A DNA stretch of 35,455 bases from an uncultured Alphaproteobacteria bacterium (GCA_949297415.1 CASFSV010000012.1:1-35455); one strand, 5' to 3'; positions 16,929-24,909 are shown, numbered from the stretch's first letter. A program made the numbers and translations. The notes: generated from the letters alone by a model not told the origin.

Positions 16929-18278
16929 ATGGAGCATTCTGACGATTTAGATACAACTGATTTTGCTGGAGCTCGTCCTGGAAGCGTGGCAAATCTTTCT
17001 GATGATGATGGTGTTGTTAAGGAAGAAACAATAAATGTTTCTGATGCGGTAAGTGTTGCTCCAAATGTTGAATTTCAACCAGTTGTTTCAGTGGTAAAAG
17101 AAAAGCCGGTTTCTCCTCGTATGGAAAAGTTGCGTGCGTATTATGCTCAGTTAGGGCAAGTGCGCGAAATGATGGAACAAGAGTTGGAGGCAACTCTTTC
17201 CGGTCATGTGGTGGAAGGTGAAGTTGAAGCAAAACTTTATGAATTCAGCCACTCGTGGCATTCAATCGCAGATGAAATCAGTAAATATGATGACTTGAAC
17301 GGGCGGCGGAAAAATTTAGCGGATGGCGAATATCATGTCGGGCAAAACATGGTGGGTATGGATTTTTCCGGTCAAGATTTATCTCATGCCGATTTTTCTG
17401 CTGCTAATTTACAAGATGCGAACTTTAAAGGGGCTACATTAGCTGGTACAGACTTCACCGGTGCAGACTTGTCTGGTGCAGATTTATCCGGTGCGGATTT
17501 AAGCGACTCTATTTTTGCAGGAGCTAAATTAAGGGGGACTAACTTTACCGGCGCTAACATGGAAGGCGTTATTCTTCGCGATGCCGATATCGAAGATGCT
17601 ATCTTGATTGATATCCGTATGGATGAATTGGCTATTGAAGAATTGCAGGCTTTGGTTGAGTATTTGGCAATTTATTATCCTCATAAGTTAAATTTGCGAA
17701 GAATTAATCTTTCTTTGCTGGATTTAACCAGAATTGATTTACGGCAGGTTAATTTGCGCGGCGTTGATTTTACTGGCCTTGATTTTACAGGGGTTAATAT
17801 TATGGAGCTTGATTTGAGTGAGTGTATTATTACGCCTCAACAAATTGCTCAAGCTTTGGGGCGAGTTCCCAGTGCAGATGAGTTGAAGAAAATTTTAGCT
17901 CCGAAAAATAAAAAGAAAGCAAAACGCTTTTACATAGATTTTACCGAGTTCTTAAGTAATGGACATTTTACAGGGTGGATTGATTTAACTAAAAACAGCA
18001 TTAGTACTGATCAACTCGTTAAGGCGTTTTTGAAGGTTAAAAATGTTATCGCTAAAAAACCCGAAGAAAAAGATGAAGTTATTTTTGAAAAGGCTAAGGA
18101 ATTCCATGCTCAACGTATTGATGAAGAACGTAAGGCTTATAATGAAGAACAACGTAAAAATATTGAAGAGCGTAAACAAAAAATGCTAGAAGAACAGCAA
18201 CAAGGACGTGAAAGACCGTCTTCAGACGAAAAATATGTACCGCTGAATATCAATTTAGGGCGGGGAAGCCGTGAGTAA
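16929..18278 (+). CDS. Pentapeptide-repeat protein with charged helical C-terminus
   Basis: A 449-residue protein in three parts. Residues ~60-130 look helical. Residues ~139-226 and ~254-295 are pentapeptide repeats of the A(D/N)LSG or DFTG type, with strings like DFTGADLSGADLSGADLSD. Such repeats build a right-handed quadrilateral beta helix. The ends are then a lysine-rich helix (KNKKKAKRFYIDFTEFL) and a highly charged coiled coil (about 370-430). There is no signal peptide, so it is probably cytoplasmic. Repeat proteins of this fold act in several ways, including DNA mimicry of gyrase, but nothing here identifies a partner. A good GAGGA site precedes the ATG. Confidence 0.8.
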   Translation: MEHSDDLDTTDFAGARPGSVANLSDDDGVVKEETINVSDAVSVAPNVEFQPVVSVVKEKPVSPRMEKLRAYYAQLGQVREMMEQELEATLSGHVVEGEVEAKLYEFSHSWHSIADEISKYDDLNGRRKNLADGEYHVGQNMVGMDFSGQDLSHADFSAANLQDANFKGATLAGTDFTGADLSGADLSGADLSDSIFAGAKLRGTNFTGANMEGVILRDADIEDAILIDIRMDELAIEELQALVEYLAIYYPHKLNLRRINLSLLDLTRIDLRQVNLRGVDFTGLDFTGVNIMELDLSECIITPQQIAQALGRVPSADELKKILAPKNKKKAKRFYIDFTEFLSNGHFTGWIDLTKNSISTDQLVKAFLKVKNVIAKKPEEKDEVIFEKAKEFHAQRIDEERKAYNEEQRKNIEERKQKMLEEQQQGRERPSSDEKYVPLNINLGRGSRE

Positions 18279-18355
18279 AATATCTGGTTATTTTAACGGA
18301 ATTTAAATTATCGTATGCCTATAAATAACTATATGTTGTTTATAGGAGATGTGTT

Positions 18356-18946
18356 ATGTGGCGTAAGTTGTTTTTGATGTTGTTTTCAGTTGGTGCACCA
18401 TTAAGTGTGCAAGCGGAAGAAATTATGCAATTGCCGCAACCAGATAAAAGTTCGGAATTGATGCAGTTGATTGATAATCGTCATTCTTCAAGGGAATATT
18501 CAAATAAAGATATCAGTGAACAGACTTTAAGTGATATATTATGGGCTTCTTTCGGTATCAATAAAAAAGGTACCAGAACCGTGCCTACGGCTATGAATAA
18601 ACAAAATTTGAAAGTTTTTGTGGTTTATCAAAACTCAATATGGTCATATGATGCTAACGCAAATTCTTTGGTCAAAGTTAGCGATGAGGAAATCAGTACA
18701 TATATTGCTAAGCAAGATTTTGTTAAAAATGCACCACTTAATTTGATTTATACGGGAAGTGATAAAGAGTATTCTTCTTTTCATGCCGGAGCTGCTGCAC
18801 AAAATGTTTATTTATATGCAACCAGTAAAGGCTTAAATACGATTGTTCGAGCCTATATTGATAAAGATGAATTGAAAGATAAGTTGCATCTTGATAGAGA
18901 CGAATTTGTTATTATGAATCAGGTTATCGGTTATCCTGAAGGCTAG
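18356..18946 (+). CDS. Exported nitroreductase / SagB-type oxidoreductase-like protein
   Basis: A 196-residue protein with a signal peptide ending at VQA, followed by an FMN-dependent nitroreductase-like domain. The N-terminal motif RHSSREY is the usual phosphate-binding start, and LSDILWASFGIN follows it. Later come AGAAAQNVYLYATSKGLNT and the terminal QVIGYPEG. The small size and lack of a long insertion resemble the SagB/ThcOx branch used in oxidising peptide products. The signal peptide is unusual for a flavoenzyme, because FMN is usually loaded in the cytoplasm. An AGGAGA site precedes the ATG. The substrate is unknown. Confidence 0.8.
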   Translation: MWRKLFLMLFSVGAPLSVQAEEIMQLPQPDKSSELMQLIDNRHSSREYSNKDISEQTLSDILWASFGINKKGTRTVPTAMNKQNLKVFVVYQNSIWSYDANANSLVKVSDEEISTYIAKQDFVKNAPLNLIYTGSDKEYSSFHAGAAAQNVYLYATSKGLNTIVRAYIDKDELKDKLHLDRDEFVIMNQVIGYPEG

Positions 18947-19023
18947 GTGTGATAGATACGTTTTGAATAAAAATAAAAAAAGTTCTTGCAATATCCTAAA
19001 AAACGTTATACATATCCCGACAC

Positions 19024-19114
<91 letters not shown>

Positions 19115-19302
19115 TTTTATTTTAAAGGATGCTTCAAAACAGCGTCTTTTTTCGTGTCTGGCGGTATTGCGGGCTTTGCTGGCGGTTGACTTTGCTAAAT
19201 TGACTATGGTAAGCTTATTTAAAATCAAAAAACGCAAAATTTCCAGCAGTTACATACATTGCCGATTTTTGCAGAGTCACTTAGTGGAAGAAAGGAAATA
19301 GA

Positions 19303-20091
19303 ATGACAACAGTTATTTTTGACACCAATACTTATCGGCGAGTTTTAACACCGAATGAATATTCTGAAGATAAAAATATTATTTATTTACAGAAAATTCA
19401 TACTGCATTAGTTGAACGAAAAATAACAGGTTTTCTAAGTGAAACGATATTTACCTTGGAAAGTATAGAGAAAAAACATCGAAAAGAATATTTGAGTAAA
19501 TATTCTCCTCAAAGTACTGTAGAAGAAAAAGTACGAGATGATGGAACAATATGTATATCAATAACAATCAGTCCCGAACAGCGTAACATACCCAAGTTAG
19601 ACCATAATAGAATAAAATATTTAGAAGAGGCCAGAAAACTTGGAATTAAAATTATTAAATTTCCGAGAATAGCTGGTGTTAAAAGTGCAATTTCTGAAGA
19701 GTATTTTGTTAATGAGTTAGATGATGAAAAATTATACAATAAACACCATGAAAAAACAGCTAAGTTAGCAACTCAGATAGAATCTAAAGGGTTAGGGATG
19801 GGAAGAATAAAGAATTTGGGTGCTTCATATGCGACGTGTCCTGAATTTTGGATTAAAGGGATAGATAAGGCGACAACTAAAGCTGTAGCTAAAGCAGTAG
19901 CAGAATGGGCAGATGGAGATTCTGTTGCAATATGCTATGGTCATGATATTGATTATTTTTGTACTGAAGATGAAGGTAAAAATTGTGGTTCTGATTCAAT
20001 TTTATCTCCTGCTAATAGGAAATGGTTACAAAAAGATTATGGGGTAAATATTGTTAGTCTGGAAAATTTATGTGAACTTTTAAATCTTTAA
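19303..20091 (+). CDS. Stand-alone PIN-domain protein (possible ribonuclease or toxin)
   Basis: A 262-residue protein with PIN-domain landmarks. The N-terminus has VIFDTN with Asp and Asn, then an acidic helix (LSETIFTLESIEKKHR). After a long insertion (~70-190) the C-terminus has ADGDSVAICYGHDIDYFCTED and NRKWLQKDYGVNIVSL. PIN domains cut RNA with metal-bound acidic residues, and many are toxins. No antitoxin gene is evident on either side, and the length is greater than a typical VapC (~130). The ATG follows an AAGGAA site. It lies downstream of tRNA-Ser in an accessory patch. A toxin role is a guess; the PIN call is fairly good. Confidence 0.68.
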   Translation: MTTVIFDTNTYRRVLTPNEYSEDKNIIYLQKIHTALVERKITGFLSETIFTLESIEKKHRKEYLSKYSPQSTVEEKVRDDGTICISITISPEQRNIPKLDHNRIKYLEEARKLGIKIIKFPRIAGVKSAISEEYFVNELDDEKLYNKHHEKTAKLATQIESKGLGMGRIKNLGASYATCPEFWIKGIDKATTKAVAKAVAEWADGDSVAICYGHDIDYFCTEDEGKNCGSDSILSPANRKWLQKDYGVNIVSLENLCELLNL

Positions 20092-20346
20092 CATCTTTTC
20101 CTGTTCGTCAAAGCTCAGGTTTTTAGAGGTGATTTTGAAAAGCGTTTGAAGGTTAATGGTTAAGATCCCAGCGAGAAGTTTATTAATTATTCTTGGTAAG
20201 AGGTAGGCAAGATTTAGGTATTAGTAAATGGTTCGTTTTGCTATTTTTTTGTTTGATATATTATCAGTACTTAAATTTTTTCGTAAAGCTTCTTTAAATT
20301 TTAATGCTATTGGTGTTTGTTGAATTTTGGGATTGCGTTTTATTGA
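20080..20346 (-). pseudogene. Degraded recombinase C-terminal remnant (in-frame stop)
   Basis: Minus-strand codons from 20346 to 20080 read as one frame with a single in-frame TAA at 20221-20223. The upstream part reads KFKEALRKNLSTDNISNKKI, then ...KRTIY, and after the stop YLNLAYLLPRIINKLLAG and SFDEQEKML. From memory this resembles the C-terminal tail of alphaproteobacterial serine recombinases: a helix, a leucine-rich L(A/L)P.IV..IL.G segment, and a final W.EQR..L. There is no start or catalytic domain in the window, and the frame runs directly on from the DUF486 stop. It overlaps the 3' end of the PIN gene. The identification is tentative; the presence of a broken protein-like frame is less so. 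Confidence 0.4.
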
Positions 20347-20687
20347 TTAATCCCATTTTTTGAAGACGAAAAAAACAGCCAATAATATTAGGGCAAATCC
20401 GAGTACATAATTCCATTTTAATTCTTCTTTTAAATACAGCATTGAAAAAATGCAAAAGACAACAATCGTAATGGCTTCTTGCATTATCTTTAATTGGGCG
20501 GCGCTAAAATAGTCGTGACCAATCTGATTAGCAGGACTTGAAAACAATATTCAAAAAAGGCAATTCCCCAGCTGGCTAAAATGACAATCCAAAGTGCCGT
20601 TGATTTAAATTTTAAGTGTCCGTACCAAGCAAAGGTCATAAAAATGTTTGATATGGTTAGTAGTAGTATCGGATATAATTGTCTCAT
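20347..20687 (-). pseudogene. DUF486 (DMT-like) membrane protein gene with a -1 frameshift
   Basis: Two overlapping minus-strand frames together make one DUF486 protein. The 5' part reads MRQLYPILLLTISNIFMTFA and FEYCFQV, and the 3' part begins in another frame with PANQIGHDYFSAAQLK and ends FVFKKWD. The full span is 341 nt, which is one base short of 114 codons. Adding one C near position 20534 restores the continuous reading frame. The predicted protein would have four membrane helices, as in DUF486. A GGAG site precedes the ATG. It is either a true mutation or a base-calling error in a short GC run. Confidence 0.8.
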
Positions 20688-20766
20688 TATAGTTGCTCCA
20701 ATAAGAGAGTTTTTCTTTTGTTATACCTATTGGAGTGTTAATTTTTGGTCAATGTTTTGTTTTTTT

Positions 20767-21513
20767 CTAATAAATGCGTGGATGGTTAAACATTTCTGAT
20801 ATGGTTTCTTGTGTTGGGCGTTCAAAGAAGAAGTTCTGTTTCCATCCTATTGGACATGAGGTTAAATTATCATTTTTCTGATTTAAAATATCTATAATAC
20901 GCAAAGTTTCTTCTGGAGCTCTCCATATCTTATTGTCATTTAAACTGATGTGGCGTACAGTATGTTTGCTGTCTATAATTACGGTTGCTCGCATGGCTGT
21001 TTGTTTTTTATTTAAGACGCCATAGCTGCGACTGATTTTTTTATCAAAGTCGGAAACTAATGGAAATATAATGTCTGAAATACCGTCTTTTTCCGGTGGG
21101 AGCTCTTTCCAACTGTAATGCGAATTTATAGAATCGGTTGAAATTCCAATAACAACGGCTTCTCTTTTGTAAAAGGCATTTATTTCTTTGTTGAACATTA
21201 AAAGTTCTGAGGGACAAGTGAAACTAAAGTCTTCAGGGTAGAAAAATAAAACGGCAGTTTTTTCTCGGCTTTCATTGTATAAATTAAAATTTTCTTGTAA
21301 AGTGTTGTCTGCTAAAATTGCCGGCGCGGTGAAATTTGGCGCGGTTTCCCCGATTTTGGCTATTGTAATGCTGTCTTCAGAAAATGTTTCGTCTATGCTA
21401 AAATTGTGTGCCATATTATTGGGATAACTGCATCCGCAGTTATCATCGTCAGCGCAATCGCATTTGTTTTTATAATTATAATGGTATTTAAATTGATTTG
21501 GTTCTGTTTTCAT
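20767..21513 (-). CDS. 2-Cys peroxiredoxin (AhpC/TSA family) with Cys-rich N-terminal extension
   Basis: A 248-residue peroxiredoxin that reduces peroxides. The thioredoxin-like core begins near residue 52 with KIGETAPNFTAPA. The peroxidatic cysteine is Cys100 in DFSFTCPSE, and the resolving cysteine is probably Cys220 in SCPIGWK. The catalytic Arg and Thr context is present. The unusual part is the first ~50 residues, with cysteines at 18, 20, 26 and 28 (KCDCADDDNCGCS). This could bind a metal or form extra disulfides, though that is inference. The ATG follows a GGAGAA site. It lies just downstream of greA on the same strand, after a strong terminator. Confidence 0.9.
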   Translation of the reverse strand: MKTEPNQFKYHYNYKNKCDCADDDNCGCSYPNNMAHNFSIDETFSEDSITIAKIGETAPNFTAPAILADNTLQENFNLYNESREKTAVLFFYPEDFSFTCPSELLMFNKEINAFYKREAVVIGISTDSINSHYSWKELPPEKDGISDIIFPLVSDFDKKISRSYGVLNKKQTAMRATVIIDSKHTVRHISLNDNKIWRAPEETLRIIDILNQKNDNLTSCPIGWKQNFFFERPTQETISEMFNHPRIY

Positions 21514-21530
21514 TTGCTTCTCCTTATATT

Positions 21531-21561
21531 AAAAAAACCGGAATGTGTTTCCGGTTTTTTT
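21531..21561 (-). terminator. Rho-independent terminator after greA
   Basis: A 13-bp stem (21531-21543 with 21549-21561) has a 5-nt loop and a T run on the minus strand. It separates greA from the peroxiredoxin gene 17 nt further on. Confidence 0.85.
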
Positions 21562-21585
21562 ATATAGGGCTTATATTTGGCTTTT

Positions 21586-22059
21586 TTAGATATACGAAAC
21601 TTCTAATACTTCAAAAGTTTTTTTACCACCAGGAGCCATATACACAACTTCATCGCCAACTTCTTTTCCGATTAAAGCTTTGGCTAACGGAGAAGATAAT
21701 GATATTTTATTTTCATTTATATCTGCTTCATAATCGCCGACGATTTGATAGCAATTTTCTGCATCGGTATCTACATCAACTACCGAAACTGTTGCACCAA
21801 AACGTATGACATTTCCCCCCATTTCTGTTGGGTCAATGACTTGGGCGCGGCTGATTACTGCTTCTAATTCTTGTATTCTGCCTTCAATAAAGCCTTGTTT
21901 TTCTTTAGCAGCAGAATATTCTGCGTTTTCTGATAAATCGCCATGCGAACGTGCCTCGGCGATTGCGGCAATTACATTAGGCCGCTCAACACCTTTCAAG
22001 GTTTTGAGTTCTTGCTCTAACCGTAAAAATCCTTTTTTGGTCAGTGGAAATTTATCCAT
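21586..22059 (-). CDS. greA: Transcription elongation factor GreA
   Basis: A 157-residue GreA. The N-terminal coiled-coil finger carries EARSHGDLSENAEY, whose acidic Asp and Glu residues at the tip place the Mg ions for transcript cleavage in the RNA polymerase secondary channel. The C-terminal FKBP-like domain includes SPLAKALIGKEVGDEV and ends FEVLEVSYI. Length and motif order are normal. Its leader is about 120 nt and carries two hairpins behind a strong promoter. It ends at a terminator shared with no other gene. Confidence 0.97.
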   Translation of the reverse strand: MDKFPLTKKGFLRLEQELKTLKGVERPNVIAAIAEARSHGDLSENAEYSAAKEKQGFIEGRIQELEAVISRAQVIDPTEMGGNVIRFGATVSVVDVDTDAENCYQIVGDYEADINENKISLSSPLAKALIGKEVGDEVVYMAPGGKKTFEVLEVSYI

Positions 22060-22081
22060 TTTGTTTCTCCTAAAAATATCC

Positions 22082-22107
22082 TCTCCGCCTTTATTAGGCG
22101 GATGAGC
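22082..22107 (-). other. Leader hairpin 2 of greA
   Basis: The arms TCCGCC (22084-22089) and GGCGGA (22098-22103) pair around a TTTATTA loop, and flanking CTC/GAG extends the stem with a bulge. It lies about 25-50 nt upstream of the greA start and is not followed by a long T run. Confidence 0.5.
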
Positions 22108-22136
22108 TTGTTAATCGAAAAGTTTGAAAAAATTTG

Positions 22137-22159
22137 ACTGCCACCTTTAAGGTGCCAGC
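22137..22159 (-). other. Leader hairpin 1 of greA
   Basis: CACC and GGTG arms enclose a TTTAA loop, and outer CTG/CAG pairs extend the stem past a one-base C-C mismatch. The hairpin is in the 5' leader of greA, downstream of the promoter at 22186-22214. Confidence 0.5.
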
Positions 22160-22185
22160 CGACTTCTTTGCTTTTATGTATTCTT

Positions 22186-22214
22186 TATATAGCATGAAGT
22201 AAATAAAAAATCAA
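22186..22214 (-). promoter_or_regulatory. Promoter for greA with extended -10
   Basis: On the minus strand, TTGATT (22214-22209) and TATATA (22191-22186) are 17 nt apart, and TGC precedes the -10. The leader to the greA ATG is then about 120 nt. Confidence 0.6.
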
Positions 22215-22324
22215 GTAAAATTTTGTTATGTGTGGAGGAAACTGTGGGGTAAAGTTTGTTTAATGGTTTGTTTTTGTTACATAAATAGACGAAGATGGTT
22301 GATTGTGCGAAGACGTTTTTGATG

Positions 22325-22351
22325 TTGATTAGTTAAACTTTGTGCTATACA
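22325..22351 (+). promoter_or_regulatory. Promoter for the DUF3015 gene with extended -10
   Basis: TTGATT (22325-22330) and TATACA (22346-22351), 15 nt apart, with TG one base upstream of the -10 (TGTGCTATACA). This leaves a ~47-nt leader before the ATG at 22405. A second pair, TTGTCG/TATTAT at 22359-22386, is too close to the ribosome site. Confidence 0.4.
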
Positions 22352-22404
22352 ACCGCTTTTGTCGTGTTACACTTTTCTTGTATTATTTAATTAGGAGAAT
22401 TTTG

Positions 22405-22863
22405 ATGAAAAAAAATTTGTTATTGAGTGCGGTTTTTGCGGCTGCTTTGTTTGCAGTTTCTCCAGCTAAGGCTATTGACTCTACCGGTGGTTGCGGTTTG
22501 GGCTCTATGGCTTGGAGAGGGCAATCCGGTATTATCCCTCAGGTTTTGGCTATGACAACTAATGGTATTTTCTTGAATACTATCGGTGTTACTTTGGGTA
22601 CTTCTGGTTGTGATCCAAACGGTCGTGTTACTGGTGGTACGGGTAAATTGGTTTTGGCTGTTATCGAAAATAATATGGAACAATTTGCTATGGATGCTTC
22701 TGCAGGTAAAGGCGAAACTATTGATACAATCGCTGGTTTGCTTGAAGTTGATAGCGCTGAATTGGGTGCTAAAGCTCAACAGAATTTTGCTTATCTCTTT
22801 ACAGATGAAAATGTTGAAGCTGTTGATTTGACACTTAAAATTATGGAATTGGCACAGGCTTAA
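22405..22863 (+). CDS. DUF3015 family exported protein
   Basis: A 152-residue exported protein of the DUF3015 family, which has no established function. The signal peptide runs MKKNLLLSAVFAAALFAVSPAKA. The mature part has GGCGLGSMAW and GTSGCDPNG, with cysteines that could form a disulfide, then IENNMEQFAMDASAGKGETI and a helical end. The ATG at 22405 has a TAGGAGA site, and an earlier in-frame ATG at 22342 is unsupported. From memory DUF3015 genes often sit beside DUF4105 genes in proteobacteria, as here. It is separated from that gene by a terminator. Confidence 0.82.
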   Translation: MKKNLLLSAVFAAALFAVSPAKAIDSTGGCGLGSMAWRGQSGIIPQVLAMTTNGIFLNTIGVTLGTSGCDPNGRVTGGTGKLVLAVIENNMEQFAMDASAGKGETIDTIAGLLEVDSAELGAKAQQNFAYLFTDENVEAVDLTLKIMELAQA

Positions 22864-22876
22864 TTCTATCTTAGAG

Positions 22877-22909
22877 GGCGCGAAAGATTTTCTTCTTCGC
22901 GCCTTTTTT
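22877..22909 (+). terminator. Rho-independent terminator after the DUF3015 gene
   Basis: An 8-bp GC-rich stem (22877-22884 with 22896-22903) plus AGA/TCT extension is followed by TTTTTT. It ends the DUF3015 transcript 14 nt past the stop codon. Confidence 0.8.
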
Positions 22910-22944
22910 ATATCTATGATTTCCATTTGCGATTGGTTTTATTG

Positions 22945-24780
22945 ATGCGTTGGTTGTTTCTGTTTTTTTTAACCGTTGGGGCTTTGTTTATTTCTAATTT
23001 TGAGGCACAGGCAGATGTTTCTGAAACTGTTCGAGATGAGGCTCTTAATCAAGGATGGTTAAATTTGCTGCATTATCAAAAAAATGGAGATGCTTATCTG
23101 TCTTTTGTGGAAAATGATGAATTCTTTTTAAGCTCCAATGGACGTGCAAATCCAAAGGAAGAGTTTGTATCGGCCGTGCGCATTTTTAATCAGTCAGGCA
23201 ATCAGGAAAAGTGTGCATTTCCGGCGCGCTTTTTATATTTGCAAAGAAAAGGTTTAGTCAACGGTTCATTAGATGACTGTAAAGATTATCAGAAATTTTT
23301 GGCTGATGTTCAGCCCAAATCTGTTACGATGTTGTTTACCAACGCATATATGAGTAATCCGTCTTCTTTGTTTGGGCATACACTATTTCGTATTGATACA
23401 AATCGTAAAGGTACGCAACTTCTGGCTCATGGGGCAAATTTTGGGGCGGATACCGGTGATGAAACAGGCGTACTCTATGCTCTTAAAGGGCTTTGGGGCG
23501 GATATTATGGGACTTTTGGTATTAAACCTTACTACGACGTGATAAATCTCTACAACAATATTGAGAATCGTGATATTTGGGAATATGAACTAAACTTGTC
23601 TGATGCGGAGTTGGAGCTCTTTACCGCGCATATGTGGGAAATGCAACGTGCAAAAATTCGCTATTATTTCTTATCTCGTAATTGTTCTTATGTTTTGTTG
23701 CTTATGTTAGATGCAGTGCGTCCCGATTTGCAAATTAGTCAGCGATTTGGTGGTTATACTGTTCCTTTGGCGACGCTTAAGGCCGTTAATGAAATTCCTG
23801 ATTTTGTGAAAAATGTTAATTATCGTCCGTCACGTCAATCCAAATTAAAATATCGCGCTGAACAAATGAACGCTCGGCAGTATGATACTTTTATTGATAT
23901 TATTCACGATAATAAAATTGATTTATCAAGTCTTAATGAAGAAGAGCAAGCAGATGTTTTAGAAACAGCATATCAGTATGTGCAGTATAAATATGTGGAT
24001 GGTGATTTGGAATTAGCCGACTATCGCAAAAAAAGTCTGAAACTTCTTATGGCACGGAGTAAAATTGCTAATCAACGACAATATTTTGATGAACTTAAAA
24101 AGGGGGAGAATCCGGTCGATGCCCATAAAGCTAAACAGTTTGCTTTGATGTTTGGTAATCGAAATGGTGAGAATTTTCAGGAAATCAGTTTCAAACCGGT
24201 TTATAATTCTTTGTTGGATGATAGTTATGGGTTACTTTTTGGAGCTGAGATTAATTTGTTGGATGGAAAATTGCGCCATTATGACTCTCGCGATAAGTGG
24301 GTGTTGCAAGAGCTTAATCTTTTGAGTATTAAATCTCTTGCCGGAGCGGATGCGATGTTTGCACCGTTGTCTTATGACATTAAGTTTGGTTATAGAGAAT
24401 TGTTTGATGCCAGAGCCGGAGATGACAGTGGTGCTATGGTTTTAGAAACAGGTGTGGGGCAAAGTTACGCATTGACTAAAAATACACTGTTGTATGCGAT
24501 GAGTGTGCCAAATGTGGCGTATGGTGGTGGTTTGTATGATAACGGTTATTTGGGAATTGGTTTTAAGGGCGGCGTTTATTATAATTCCGGAAAAATACGT
24601 CTTAATCTCAATGCAATGCAGAATTTTACAACTAGCGATACGGCACGCGGGCAGACATATCAAGTGGAAGGTGCTTATGGTTTAACACGAGATGTGATGC
24701 TTTATGCCGGATATAAAATGTTTAATTCCGATTATCATGATGATGAAGAATTTGGGCTGGGCATTAAGGTTAATTTTTAG
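22945..24780 (+). CDS. DUF4105 (Lnb N-terminal-type) protein with C-terminal beta-barrel
   Basis: A 611-residue exported protein. A signal peptide ends near QADV. The middle (about 100-300) is DUF4105, a papain-like fold also called the Lnb N-terminal periplasmic domain. Landmarks are NPSSLFGHTLFRID with His and FLSRNCSYVLL with Cys, consistent with a Cys/His active site. The last ~220 residues are strand-rich, rich in alternating hydrophobic residues, and end in Phe, as in outer-membrane barrels. Whether it cleaves anything is not known. The ATG at 22945 lacks a clear ribosome site; a TTG at 22927 would add six residues. Confidence 0.85.
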   Translation: MRWLFLFFLTVGALFISNFEAQADVSETVRDEALNQGWLNLLHYQKNGDAYLSFVENDEFFLSSNGRANPKEEFVSAVRIFNQSGNQEKCAFPARFLYLQRKGLVNGSLDDCKDYQKFLADVQPKSVTMLFTNAYMSNPSSLFGHTLFRIDTNRKGTQLLAHGANFGADTGDETGVLYALKGLWGGYYGTFGIKPYYDVINLYNNIENRDIWEYELNLSDAELELFTAHMWEMQRAKIRYYFLSRNCSYVLLLMLDAVRPDLQISQRFGGYTVPLATLKAVNEIPDFVKNVNYRPSRQSKLKYRAEQMNARQYDTFIDIIHDNKIDLSSLNEEEQADVLETAYQYVQYKYVDGDLELADYRKKSLKLLMARSKIANQRQYFDELKKGENPVDAHKAKQFALMFGNRNGENFQEISFKPVYNSLLDDSYGLLFGAEINLLDGKLRHYDSRDKWVLQELNLLSIKSLAGADAMFAPLSYDIKFGYRELFDARAGDDSGAMVLETGVGQSYALTKNTLLYAMSVPNVAYGGGLYDNGYLGIGFKGGVYYNSGKIRLNLNAMQNFTTSDTARGQTYQVEGAYGLTRDVMLYAGYKMFNSDYHDDEEFGLGIKVNF

Positions 24781-24856
24781 GAGAAATCTTAAAAATTATA
24801 GGGATATTCCCCACTTTTTTAAACTTGCTTTTTTATTTTGTCATTGATATAAAAAA

Positions 24857-24906
24857 TTAAGAGGCGGTCTAATGTGGGAGCAACCGCCTCTTAATCTTTT
24901 TTATTG
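24857..24906. terminator. Bidirectional rho-independent terminator
   Basis: A perfect 12-bp stem (24857-24868 with 24883-24894) has T-rich flanks on both strands. It serves the converging DUF4105 and ctrA genes. Confidence 0.85.
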
Positions 24907-24909
24907 AAA

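Noticed and set aside
22420..22926. 168-codon minus-strand frame over DUF3015
   Set aside because: It is antisense to DUF3015 and crosses its terminator; composition is unlike a real gene.
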